A DNA stretch of 5,929 bases from an uncultured Lachnospiraceae bacterium (GCA_934434905.1 CAKSAI010000212.1:1-5929), one strand, 5' to 3'; shown: positions 1 to 5,929, counted from the first letter of the stretch. The notes: generated from the letters alone by a model not told the origin. Numbers and translations are program-made.

Positions 1-203
1 TCTCTCTTTACCTCTGCGATATATGCGGTATGTACCTTGAAGCCATATTTAGCTTCTATGTACTCCTTTATCATTTTGTAGGTCACTCGTTCTTTGGGCT
101 TATATTCTTCGGCTCTTTTAGCGATATTATCAAGTGGAACTTTTCCCTCACCCTCGCCAAACTCAACTTTTACGTTGATATGTCCGTCTGGCTTTTTGTG
201 GGA
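1..203 (-). other. C-terminal extension domain of RlmD, compositionally distinct and incomplete
   Basis: RlmD proteins usually end within a few residues of the ETVVLL motif. Here the frame runs on from His487 for at least 67 residues and leaves the window still open. A polar linker (KKPDGHI) leads to a charged stretch (VEFGEGEGKVPL), then a helix-turn-helix-looking segment (KERVTYKMIKEYIEAKYGFK) and VHTAYIAEVKR at the edge. GC by hand count is about 39% over 1-180 against about 55% over 181-360. The extension uses AAA, ATA, AGA and GAA codons, which the core largely avoids. I recall similar tails on clostridial RlmD proteins and on proteins of mobile elements, but no search was possible. Its function is unknown; a nucleic-acid-binding role is a guess from its basic helical look. 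Confidence 0.7.
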
Positions 204-1661
204 AAGCAGTACTACCGTCTCAACATTCGCACTCGCCGGGAACATGTCCACACAGCATACACGTTCCACCCGGTACCCCTTCTCCTGCAGCACAACAAGA
301 TCCCGTGCCAGACTGGTCGGCTTACAGGAAATATACACCATCCGCTCCACACCGTAGCGAATGATACGCTCCAACGCCTTGGGATGAATGCCGTCCCGTG
401 GCGGATCCAGCACAATGAAATCCGGTCTCTCCGCAATCGTGTCAAGCACCTTCAGCACATCTCCCGCGATAAATTCACAGTTGTCAAGGCCGTTAAGCTT
501 CGCGTTCTCCCTGGCAGCCTCCACGGCCTCCTCCACGATCTCAACGCCCACAACCTTTCCCGCTACCGGAGACAGTAGCTGCGCGATCGTTCCCGTTCCG
601 CTATACAAATCGAATACAACGCTCCCCTGCCTCTGCCCGGCATCACTGTTCTCCCGCGGGTCATTGTTCTTCCCCTGGGGTGCTTCCAGGACATCACCAA
701 TAAACTCCCTGGCTGTCTCATACAACACCTCCGCCCCCAGCGAATTCGTCTGGAAGAAGGAGAACGGCGTGATCTTGAACTTCAGCCCCAGCAGCTCCTC
801 ATAAAAACAATCCTGTCCATACAGAATCTCCGTGCCCTGATTGAGCACTGCATCCGCCACGCTGTCATTTCTCGTGTGTAGAATTCCCACTATCGTACCT
901 GAAAGTTCCAGCGCAAGCAAATGCTCCGTCATACCGGACAGAAGCTCCTGCTCCTGATTTGGCATGCTCTCCGGTTCACCAACCGGAATCTGGCCAGTCG
1001 TCACCAGATCGATCAATATCTCCCCGGTCTTTGCAGCCTTCCGCACCAGCAGATGCCGCAGATATCCCTCATGGCGCGTCTTATGAAAATAAGGGATGCC
1101 ACGCTCCCGGAAATAGGATGCCACACAATCCAGAATTCTGCTGTAGTCCTCATCTACGATCCGGCACCCGATCACCTCCACAATATCATGGAAGCTTCCC
1201 CGCTTGTGCAGTCCCAGGGTCAATGGCCCGTCCTTCACCTCGTCGCCAAAGGAGAATTCCATCTTATTCCGGTATCCATACTGGCGCGGACTCTCCTTGA
1301 TTCCCTCGAATACGTCCTCGATCGCGCAGTAAGGCTTTAGGACATCCCGCAGTAAATCCTTCACCTGCCCTTCCTTCAGCCTAAGCTGTTCCTCCTTTGG
1401 AAGGCTTAAGAATGTACAGCCCCCGCAGACACCGAAATGTCCACAGACTGTCTCCGAAAGTTCCAGCGGCGAATGTTCCAGCACCTCTATCAGCCTTCCT
1501 TCTCCCCGTCCCTTTCGGATCTTAGTGACCATAAAAGAAATCTTCTGCCCCGGAATGGTGTTTTTCACCACAATCTGCTTCCCATCCTCCAGTGTCACGA
1601 TTCCCTTGTTAGGGAAGGCAACCCGCTCTACGCTTCCCTCATAAATCTGTCCCTTTTTCAT
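1..1661 (-). CDS. rlmD: 23S rRNA (uracil-5-)-methyltransferase RlmD/RumA with extra C-terminal domain (3' end cut by window edge)
   Basis: This enzyme transfers a methyl group from S-adenosylmethionine to C5 of a uracil in 23S rRNA (U1939 in E. coli). The reading frame is open for 553 codons from ATG at 1661 to the window edge. An N-terminal TRAM-like domain covers residues 1-62. The four [4Fe-4S] cysteines are C73, C79, C82 and C166. SFFQTN lies at 301-306, SAM motif I (FDLYSGTGT) at 350-358, DPPRDG at 419-424, catalytic Cys446 in YISCKPTS, and the catalytic base Glu481 in NVETVVLL. The 35-residue Cys-to-Glu spacing equals that of E. coli RumA. Two oddities stand out: a polar insert at about 326-346, and an extension after residue 486 that is AT-rich and of different codon use. 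The start has AGGA at 1670-1673 with an 8-nt spacer. Family assignment is very secure. Whether the enzyme is rRNA-specific for one or two sites (RlmD or RlmCD) cannot be read here. Confidence 0.95.
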   Translation of the reverse strand, partial: MKKGQIYEGSVERVAFPNKGIVTLEDGKQIVVKNTIPGQKISFMVTKIRKGRGEGRLIEVLEHSPLELSETVCGHFGVCGGCTFLSLPKEEQLRLKEGQVKDLLRDVLKPYCAIEDVFEGIKESPRQYGYRNKMEFSFGDEVKDGPLTLGLHKRGSFHDIVEVIGCRIVDEDYSRILDCVASYFRERGIPYFHKTRHEGYLRHLLVRKAAKTGEILIDLVTTGQIPVGEPESMPNQEQELLSGMTEHLLALELSGTIVGILHTRNDSVADAVLNQGTEILYGQDCFYEELLGLKFKITPFSFFQTNSLGAEVLYETAREFIGDVLEAPQGKNNDPRENSDAGQRQGSVVFDLYSGTGTIAQLLSPVAGKVVGVEIVEEAVEAARENAKLNGLDNCEFIAGDVLKVLDTIAERPDFIVLDPPRDGIHPKALERIIRYGVERMVYISCKPTSLARDLVVLQEKGYRVERVCCVDMFPASANVETVVLLSHKKPDGHINVKVEFGEGEGKVPLDNIAKRAEEYKPKERVTYKMIKEYIEAKYGFKVHTAYIAEVKR

Positions 1662-1712
1662 AACCTGTTTCCTATCTACTATACTGTTCTGTCTACTGTC
1701 ACAAGCGCCACC

Positions 1713-1756
1713 GCAAATGAAAATCCGCGGATTTGCTCTATCGCAAACAAGTTTGC
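1713..1756. repeat. Cluster of GCAAA-based palindromes upstream of rlmD
   Basis: GCAAAT at 1713-1718 pairs with ATTTGC at 1731-1736. Inside lies the perfect 14-bp palindrome AAATCCGCGGATTT at 1721-1734. Next come GCAAAC at 1743-1748 and GTTTGC at 1751-1756, which form a second small hairpin. The overlapping pairings allow alternative folds in the rlmD leader or an operator-like DNA site. No matching protein or ligand can be named. Confidence 0.5.
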
Positions 1757-1763
1757 AACGCAA

Positions 1764-1791
1764 CAGAGGCCCACACTTCTGTGAGCCTCCG
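1764..1791 (-). terminator. Strong 12-bp hairpin after the small membrane protein gene
   Basis: Read on the minus strand, the arms at 1791-1780 and 1775-1764 pair over 12 bp, with two G-T wobbles and a GAAG tetraloop. The hairpin starts 33 nt after the stop codon of the small membrane protein gene, where a terminator is expected. The following bases (TTGCGTTG) are only weakly T-rich, so termination may be partial. Some read-through into rlmD, which lacks a convincing promoter of its own, is possible. Confidence 0.55.
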
Positions 1792-1824
1792 GCAATCTCA
1801 TGTTCCGCTGACGATCAATGCACC

Positions 1825-2073
1825 CTATTCCTCAGTCTCATCCTCGTCATCGAAGAAGTCATCTTCATAATCATCGTCGAAATCGTCTTCAAAATCTTCC
1901 AGATAATCCGGCGTAAAGAAACGATATACTGCATATGCGATTCCCGCTACTGCTGCTACTGCACCGATGATTGCCAGTACCCACAACACCTTGGACTTCT
2001 TTTCTACCTTCTCCTGCTTGTGTAATAAATCGTTGAGTTTTGATGCGCTTAAGATTTCTTCCACTTTGTTCAT
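1825..2073 (-). CDS. Small single-pass membrane protein with acidic C-terminal tail, function unknown
   Basis: The protein is 82 residues with three zones. Residues 1-28 are a charged, probably helical segment ending in KVEKKSK. Residues 29-51 are one hydrophobic span (VLWVLAIIGAVAAVAGIAYA and on). Residues 57-82 are an acidic tail in which 18 of 26 residues are Asp or Glu, spaced by Phe and Tyr. There is no signal-peptidase-like site, so the span is likely a membrane anchor. The basic residues just before it favour an N-in, tail-out orientation by the positive-inside rule. The start at 2073 is chosen because AAGGAG lies at 2082-2087 with an 8-nt spacer; an in-frame ATG at 2118 has no such site. 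Similar small proteins occur in Lachnospiraceae as far as I recall. It has its own promoter and hairpin, so it is probably monocistronic. I cannot assign a role. Confidence 0.85.
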   Translation of the reverse strand: MNKVEEILSASKLNDLLHKQEKVEKKSKVLWVLAIIGAVAAVAGIAYAVYRFFTPDYLEDFEDDFDDDYEDDFFDDEDETEE

Positions 2074-2081
2074 GATTATCG

Positions 2082-2087
2082 CTCCTT
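2082..2087 (-). promoter_or_regulatory. Ribosome binding site that fixes the start of the small membrane protein
   Basis: On the minus strand AAGGAG stands 8 nt before the ATG at 2073. It falls inside the longer open frame that begins at 2118, so it argues for the 82-residue rather than the 97-residue product. Confidence 0.85.
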
Positions 2088-2143
2088 TTTTATCTATTTT
2101 TCTCTGCATTGACTGCAATTATTCACTTTCCAGGATATACCTT

Positions 2144-2160
2144 GGCAGCCGTTTCCTGCC
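2144..2160 (-). other. Small hairpin in the leader of the membrane protein gene
   Basis: On the minus strand GGCAG pairs with CTGCC around a 7-nt loop, right at the predicted 5' end of the transcript. A 5-bp GC-rich stem at this place could protect the mRNA end. It is short enough to be chance, and no riboswitch is recognised. Confidence 0.3.
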
Positions 2161-2169
2161 GACACCTTT

Positions 2170-2178
2170 AGTATAGCA
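2170..2178 (-). promoter_or_regulatory. Extended -10 promoter for the small membrane protein gene
   Basis: The minus strand reads TGCTATACT at 2178-2170, a TGn extension followed by a 5-of-6 match to TATAAT. No good -35 lies at 16-18 nt; a TTGGTA box is present but 21 nt away, which suits an extended -10 promoter. Transcription would start near 2163 and give a leader of about 90 nt. Confidence 0.55.
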
Positions 2179-2199
2179 CACTTTTTTCATCCCGCCTAC

Positions 2200-2243
2200 C
2201 AATTTTTGCAAAATTTATATTTTTTTAAGTTTTGCAAAAATTG
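2200..2243. repeat. Perfect 14-bp inverted repeat spanning the pcrA stop codon
   Basis: The arms CAATTTTTGCAAAA (2200-2213) and TTTTGCAAAAATTG (2230-2243) are exact reverse complements around a 16-nt AT-rich loop. The loop holds the stop codon and the last few codons of the helicase gene. One arm encodes AIFAK at the protein's end and the other is non-coding. Each arm also contains the palindrome TTTTGCAAAA. No T-run follows on either strand, so it is not a classic terminator; it may be a 3'-end stabilising stem or a protein site. Confidence 0.8.
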
Positions 2244-4617
2244 CAAACATTTTCTTCTGTCCATAGGCATCGAAATCCACCGTCACCTCGAAGTCCTTGC
2301 CACCGGACACAATGTTTGTCACGGTGCCGTCCCCGAACTTCAGATGGCGGACACGATCGCCCACGCCGTAGGCAAGCTTCTTACCATCCGTGGCACCGCT
2401 GGCGAAATTCATCGGCGCCTTCGCCGGCTTCTCGAAAACCGTGTCGGAAAGCTTGCCAAACATGCTCTTCGTGCCTCCCGGAGCCATACCATACGCCGGC
2501 TTCGCGCGAAATGCCTCCCGCGCCCGGCTGTGTACCGTTGCTCCGCCATACCCGGATGAGCCGCCCTCCGACACACCTGCATAGCCGGACATGCCTACAT
2601 TCCCAGAAGTACCTGCATACCCGGATGTGCCTGCATTCCCGGATGCGCTACTTCTGGAACTGTTCCTGAAAGCCTGTTGTCCGCCGCCCAGCACCTCCTC
2701 CGGGATCTCCCGCACGAACCTGGATACCTTATTATATTGTGTCTCGCCACGGATCATCCTAAGTCTGGCACTGGTGATAGTCAGCCGTTCCTTGGCGCGG
2801 GTAATTCCCACATAGCAGAGCCGACGTTCCTCCTCGACCTCTGACGGATCATCTGCCGTAATTGTCATGTAGCTTGGGAAAAGCCCATCCTCCAGGCCGG
2901 CCAGATACACGTTGGGAAACTCCAGTCCCTTGGCGCTGTGCAGCGTCATGAGAACCACATAATCGCTGTCTGCATCCAGGCTGTCGATATCCGCAACCAA
3001 CGCAACCTCCTCCAGGAAGCCGCTTAAGGAAGGTGCGACATTCTCCTCCTCACACTTCTCCTCATAGGAAGCGATCTTACTGACCAGCTCGTCGATGTTC
3101 TCCATGCGGGCCTTGGCCTCCTCGTCCCCCTCTGCCTTCAGCTCTTCCATATATCCGGTAGCCTCAAGAACCTCTGAAAAAAGCTGTGTAACACTAAGGT
3201 AAGGCGCCTTGCTGCGCATGGTCTGGATCAGTGTCACAAAGGGCTTTACCTTCGCGGCCGCCCGCCCCAGCGTTGGGATATCCTCCGCCAGCTTCAGGGC
3301 ATTGTAAAATGTCAGTTCATTCTCATTCGCATACTCCTGTACCTTTGCAAGGGTAGTTGCTCCGATTCCGCGCTTCGGCACGTTGATGATCCTTCGCACA
3401 GCCAGATCGTCCCTGGCGTTGTCGATGGTCTTTAAGTAACACAGCAGATCCCTGATCTCCCTGCGGGCGTAGAAATTCACTCCGCCCACTACCTTATAAG
3501 GTATGTTTGACACCACAAACCGTTCCTCGAAGAGCCGGGACTGCGCGTTGGTACGGTATAGGATGGCACAATCCTTATAATTATATTCCCCATTGTCCAC
3601 CCGCGCCCGGATATCCCGCACTATGTAATCCGCCTCGTCATATCCGGTGTCAAATTGCCGGAAATTCACCAGCTCGCCCCGGCCGTTGTCGGTCCACAGC
3701 GCCTTCGGCTTCCGCCCTACATTATTTCCGATCACACCGTTGGCTGCATCCAGGATATTCTGGGTGGAACGATAATTCTGCTCCAGCTTGATCACTCTTG
3801 CATCCGGGAATTCTTTTTCAAAATTCAGAATGTTGTAAATATTCGCTCCCCGGAACTTGTAGATCGACTGGTCATCGTCCCCTACCACACAGAGATTCCG
3901 GTACCTATCCGCCAGCAGCCGTATCAACATAAACTGCGCCGTGTTGGTATCCTGATACTCATCCACCATGATATACCGGAACCGCTCCTGATAGGAGGCA
4001 AGCACTTCCGGATCCGCCCGGAACAGCTCCACGGTCTTAACGATCAGATCGTCAAAATCCAACGCGTTATTTTTACGGAGCATCTTCTGATACTCCGTAT
4101 ACACCTCTGCCTGCTTCTTCTTGGCGTAATCTCCTGCTGCATCCAGCATGAACTGCTCCGGTGAGATCAGCTCGTCCTTGGCTTGGGAAATCGCGCTTAA
4201 GAAGCTGCGCTCCTTATAGATCTTGGTGTCTATATTCATCCGCTTTAAGATGTCCTTCATCAGCGTCTTCTGGTCATCCGAATCGTAGATGGTGAAATTC
4301 GTATCAAAGCCCAGCCGGTCAATATGCCGCCGCAGGATCCGCACGCAGGTAGAATGAAATGTGGACACCCAGATGCTCTCCGCACCGTAGCCCACCATCT
4401 GGTCGATACGCTCCCGCATCTCCCCTGCCGCCTTGTTCGTAAAGGTGATCGCCAGAATATGATAGGGATTCACGCCCTTCTCTTCGATCAGATATGCCGT
4501 CCGGTGGGTCAGCACCCTGGTCTTGCCGCTGCCCGCCCCCGCCAGTATCAGAAGCGGCCCTTCGGTATGAAAAACAGCCTCCTGCTGCATGGGGTTCAAT
4601 GTATCGTATATACTCAT
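2215..4617 (-). CDS. pcrA: ATP-dependent 3'-5' DNA helicase PcrA (UvrD/Rep family)
   Basis: This superfamily 1A helicase unwinds DNA in nucleotide excision repair, rolling-circle plasmid replication and the removal of recombination or transcription blocks, and it acts in the cytoplasm. All family motifs are present. They are the Q-motif region LNPMQQEAV (7-15), Walker A GAGSGKT (27-33), motif Ia TFTNKAAGEM (58-67), Walker B VDEYQDTN (218-225), motif III GDDDQSIYKFRGAN (246-259), motif IV LEQNYRST (278-285), motif V TLHSAKGLEFP (558-568) and motif VI YVGITRAKER with Arg607. The UvrD C-terminal, tudor-like RNA polymerase-contact region is visible at about 748-800 (GVGDRVRHLKFGDGTV). At 800 residues it is longer than B. 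subtilis PcrA (about 739), largely through a Gly/Ser-rich linker at about 650-695. ATG at 4617 has AAGGAG at 4624-4629, 6 nt upstream, and its own promoter. Confidence 0.97.
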   Translation of the reverse strand: MSIYDTLNPMQQEAVFHTEGPLLILAGAGSGKTRVLTHRTAYLIEEKGVNPYHILAITFTNKAAGEMRERIDQMVGYGAESIWVSTFHSTCVRILRRHIDRLGFDTNFTIYDSDDQKTLMKDILKRMNIDTKIYKERSFLSAISQAKDELISPEQFMLDAAGDYAKKKQAEVYTEYQKMLRKNNALDFDDLIVKTVELFRADPEVLASYQERFRYIMVDEYQDTNTAQFMLIRLLADRYRNLCVVGDDDQSIYKFRGANIYNILNFEKEFPDARVIKLEQNYRSTQNILDAANGVIGNNVGRKPKALWTDNGRGELVNFRQFDTGYDEADYIVRDIRARVDNGEYNYKDCAILYRTNAQSRLFEERFVVSNIPYKVVGGVNFYARREIRDLLCYLKTIDNARDDLAVRRIINVPKRGIGATTLAKVQEYANENELTFYNALKLAEDIPTLGRAAAKVKPFVTLIQTMRSKAPYLSVTQLFSEVLEATGYMEELKAEGDEEAKARMENIDELVSKIASYEEKCEEENVAPSLSGFLEEVALVADIDSLDADSDYVVLMTLHSAKGLEFPNVYLAGLEDGLFPSYMTITADDPSEVEEERRLCYVGITRAKERLTITSARLRMIRGETQYNKVSRFVREIPEEVLGGGQQAFRNSSRSSASGNAGTSGYAGTSGNVGMSGYAGVSEGGSSGYGGATVHSRAREAFRAKPAYGMAPGGTKSMFGKLSDTVFEKPAKAPMNFASGATDGKKLAYGVGDRVRHLKFGDGTVTNIVSGGKDFEVTVDFDAYGQKKMFAIFAKLKKI
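2572..2643 (-). repeat. Four tandem 18-bp units coding the PcrA linker
   Basis: On the minus strand four consecutive 18-nt units encode SGNAGT, SGYAGT, SGNVGM and SGYAGV (residues 659-682). N and Y alternate at position 3, which suggests duplication of a 36-bp pair. The units are in frame and differ mostly by single bases. They lie in the disordered linker between the helicase core and the C-terminal RNA polymerase-contact domain, where length change is tolerated. Confidence 0.85.
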
Positions 4618-4696
4618 ATAATGCTCCTTATCCAGAAATCATCAAAAAATCCTCTCCACGTTATCCCCTCGCATTATCGAAACACATGTTCTATTC

Positions 4697-4725
4697 ATTA
4701 TACCATCCCCGCATTATTGATTCAA
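4697..4725 (-). promoter_or_regulatory. Sigma-A-type promoter of pcrA
   Basis: On the minus strand TTGAAT (4725-4720) and a perfect TATAAT (4702-4697) are separated by exactly 17 nt. The predicted transcript begins near 4690 and carries a leader of about 70 nt before the start codon at 4617. No operator or LexA-like box is evident around it. Confidence 0.8.
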
Positions 4726-4761
4726 GTCATTTTTTCGGTTATCCTTCAAAAATCGAACGAA

Positions 4762-4798
4762 ACCAAACGAAAAGAAGACCACCGCTCAGATGGTCTTC
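4762..4798 (-). terminator. Rho-independent-type terminator of the oxidoreductase gene
   Basis: On the minus strand GAAGACCA (4798-4791) and TGGTCTTC (4781-4774) form a perfect 8-bp stem with a 9-nt loop, followed by TTTTCGTTTGGTTT. It begins 29 nt after the oxidoreductase stop and upstream of the pcrA promoter, so it separates the two transcription units. The T-run is interrupted, which makes it moderate in strength. Confidence 0.7.
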
Positions 4799-4827
4799 CT
4801 GATTCATGAAAGCTTATATTTCTGTTT

Positions 4828-5895
4828 TTATCCCAATACCACCTCATGCCCGGTTCTGGCCGATTCATAGATCGCATCCAGAATCTTCATGACCTCCAGC
4901 CCGTCCTGTGCAGGAGCAATACACTCCGTCCCATTCAGTACACAGTCCACGAAATGGCGCATTTCGGCTTCAAACATATCGCAGCCGTCTGCCAGATTCG
5001 CTGTATCCAGTGCGACATCCGCCAGAAAATCATTGACCTCTGTATAGAGCTTGGTGTTCTTGCCGTTCAGGTTCATGCCGCCCTTGGTTCCATAGAGCTC
5101 CTTCTTGGTGACAGCCTCACCATTCAGGCTGTAGCTTGTCTCAAGCAGCGTGGTCTTTCCGCCCTCATACTTGATCATAGCCACCGCAAAGTCCTCCACG
5201 TCATAGAGGTCATCCTTCTTTGCATCCCTTGGGGTCCACCCGACATTCGTCTTCAGATTCGGGCGGTTCTTCAGACGGTCATCGGTAGATGCAAACACGG
5301 AAAGTGCCTTGGGCTTCCCCATCAGATACCGGGTCAGATCAATGACATGCACACCCAGGTCAATGACCGGTCCGCCTGCAGAACGGGACTTATCCGTGAA
5401 CCAGCCGCCCGGCGCACCATGGCGTCTTAAATAAGTAGCCTTGGAATAGTAGATATCTCCCAGATAGTCCTTGTCAATGAAGTCCTTCGCAATCCTTGTC
5501 TCATCGTCAAACCGCAGCACGAAGCCGATCATCAGAAGCTTCTGATTACGCTTTGCCGCCTCGATCATCTTCTCTGCCTCTCTGGCATTCGTCGCCATCG
5601 GCTTCTCACAGAATACATGCTTCCCGGCATCCAGAGCCTCGATGGAACACGATGCATGGCTGCAGTTCCAGACACATACGTCCACCGCATCCAGTTCCTC
5701 CGCCCGAAGCATCTCCGTCTCACTGGCATAAATCTTCTCAATACCGAAGCTCTCCGCTGTCTCCTTCAAGGTGTCGGGATTAATATCGCAGATTGCCACA
5801 ATCTCTGCTTCCTCTACCTTCCGATAAGCCGCCAGATGCGCCTTCGCAATATTTCCCGCTCCTACCAGTCCAATCCGCAATTTCTTCATTTTCAT
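4828..5895 (-). CDS. Gfo/Idh/MocA-family NAD(P)-dependent oxidoreductase
   Basis: Members of this family oxidise or reduce sugars, inositols and related polyols with NAD(P)+ in the cytoplasm. The 355-residue length is usual. The N-terminal Rossmann fold shows RIGLVGAGNIAKAH (7-20) with the dinucleotide-binding glycines, and Asp37 closes strand 2 (VAICDINP), which favours NAD(H). EKPMA (97-101) carries the conserved Lys98. The second-domain motif AGGPVIDLGVHVIDL (173-187) supplies Asp179 and the presumed catalytic His183. The segment VWNCSH (75-80) replaces the commoner TPxxxH form; I recall this in a Firmicute subgroup. No transporter or sugar kinase is in view, so the substrate is unknown. 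Two starts are possible: 5895, or 5889, which has GAGG at a 9-nt spacing. The region upstream to 5929 is too short to judge a promoter. Confidence 0.93.
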   Translation of the reverse strand: MKMKKLRIGLVGAGNIAKAHLAAYRKVEEAEIVAICDINPDTLKETAESFGIEKIYASETEMLRAEELDAVDVCVWNCSHASCSIEALDAGKHVFCEKPMATNAREAEKMIEAAKRNQKLLMIGFVLRFDDETRIAKDFIDKDYLGDIYYSKATYLRRHGAPGGWFTDKSRSAGGPVIDLGVHVIDLTRYLMGKPKALSVFASTDDRLKNRPNLKTNVGWTPRDAKKDDLYDVEDFAVAMIKYEGGKTTLLETSYSLNGEAVTKKELYGTKGGMNLNGKNTKLYTEVNDFLADVALDTANLADGCDMFEAEMRHFVDCVLNGTECIAPAQDGLEVMKILDAIYESARTGHEVVLG

Positions 5896-5929
5896 GTTCC
5901 TCGCTTTCCTTTTTATAAATATGATATTC

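Noticed and set aside
30..1340. Several plus-strand open frames (for example 30-578, 388-804 and 921-1340)
   Set aside because: They lie antisense to rlmD, whose motifs are unmistakable, and they have no ribosome sites or recognisable protein features.
1678..1698. TATAGT with TTGTGA as a promoter for rlmD
   Set aside because: Spacing is only 15 nt and the predicted start would fall at or inside the ribosome site, leaving almost no leader.
2074..2118. Upstream ATG at 2118 for the small membrane protein
   Set aside because: It has no ribosome site, whereas the ATG at 2073 has AAGGAG at ideal spacing; the extra 15 residues would be translated leader.
1437..2176. Plus-strand open frames crossing the rlmD start and the small membrane gene
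   Set aside because: They are mirror frames of the minus-strand genes and intergenic hairpins, with no coding signature of their own.
2200..2243. The pcrA-end inverted repeat as an intrinsic terminator
   Set aside because: The stem is AT-rich and no T-run follows on either strand, so it was listed as a repeat.
2572..2643. CRISPR-like direct repeats
   Set aside because: The units are contiguous 18-mers in frame within pcrA, without spacers.
2215..4809. Plus-strand open frames inside pcrA, including one running over the pcrA promoter
   Set aside because: All are shadows of the helicase gene; the repeat-rich PDVPAF-type peptide is just the complement of the Gly/Ser linker.

Overview
The window reads as a chromosomal segment of a Gram-positive Clostridia species, most likely Lachnospiraceae-like. 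This is inferred from clostridial-style protein sequences, strong AAGGAG-type ribosome binding sites, a consensus sigma-A-type promoter and roughly 50-55% GC in the coding regions. No RNA gene, CRISPR array or transposase is visible. All four supported genes are on the minus strand, so transcription runs from high to low coordinates.

In transcription order the layout is as follows. (1) 5895-4828: a complete NAD(P)-dependent Gfo/Idh/MocA-family oxidoreductase, closed by a hairpin terminator. (2) 4617-2215: a complete PcrA/UvrD-type superfamily 1 DNA helicase behind its own well-formed promoter. It has a Gly/Ser-rich tandem-repeat linker before the C-terminal domain, and a perfect 14-bp inverted repeat spans its stop codon. 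(3) 2073-1825: a small single-pass membrane protein with an extremely acidic tail, driven by an extended -10 promoter and followed by a strong hairpin. (4) 1661-1 (continuing off the left edge): RlmD/RumA, the 23S rRNA m5U methyltransferase. It has its [4Fe-4S] cysteines and catalytic residues, plus an extra C-terminal domain that is cut by the window edge.

The genes do not form an obvious pathway. Helicase and rRNA methyltransferase are housekeeping functions, the oxidoreductase is probably sugar- or polyol-related, and the small membrane protein is of unknown role. Promoters and hairpins between them suggest mostly separate transcription units, although rlmD lacks a convincing promoter and may depend partly on read-through.

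The most notable observation is at the left edge. RlmD normally ends just after its catalytic Glu motif, but here the frame continues for at least 67 residues. Base composition drops at the same place, from about 55% GC (181-360) to about 39% GC (1-180). The 3' end of rumA/rlmD is a documented integration site for integrative and conjugative elements in Firmicutes. The tail may therefore be an element-supplied or anciently captured 3' end, and sequence beyond position 1 would decide this. Other points of interest are the acidic membrane protein, the inverted repeat over the pcrA stop codon and a cluster of GCAAA-based palindromes upstream of rlmD.
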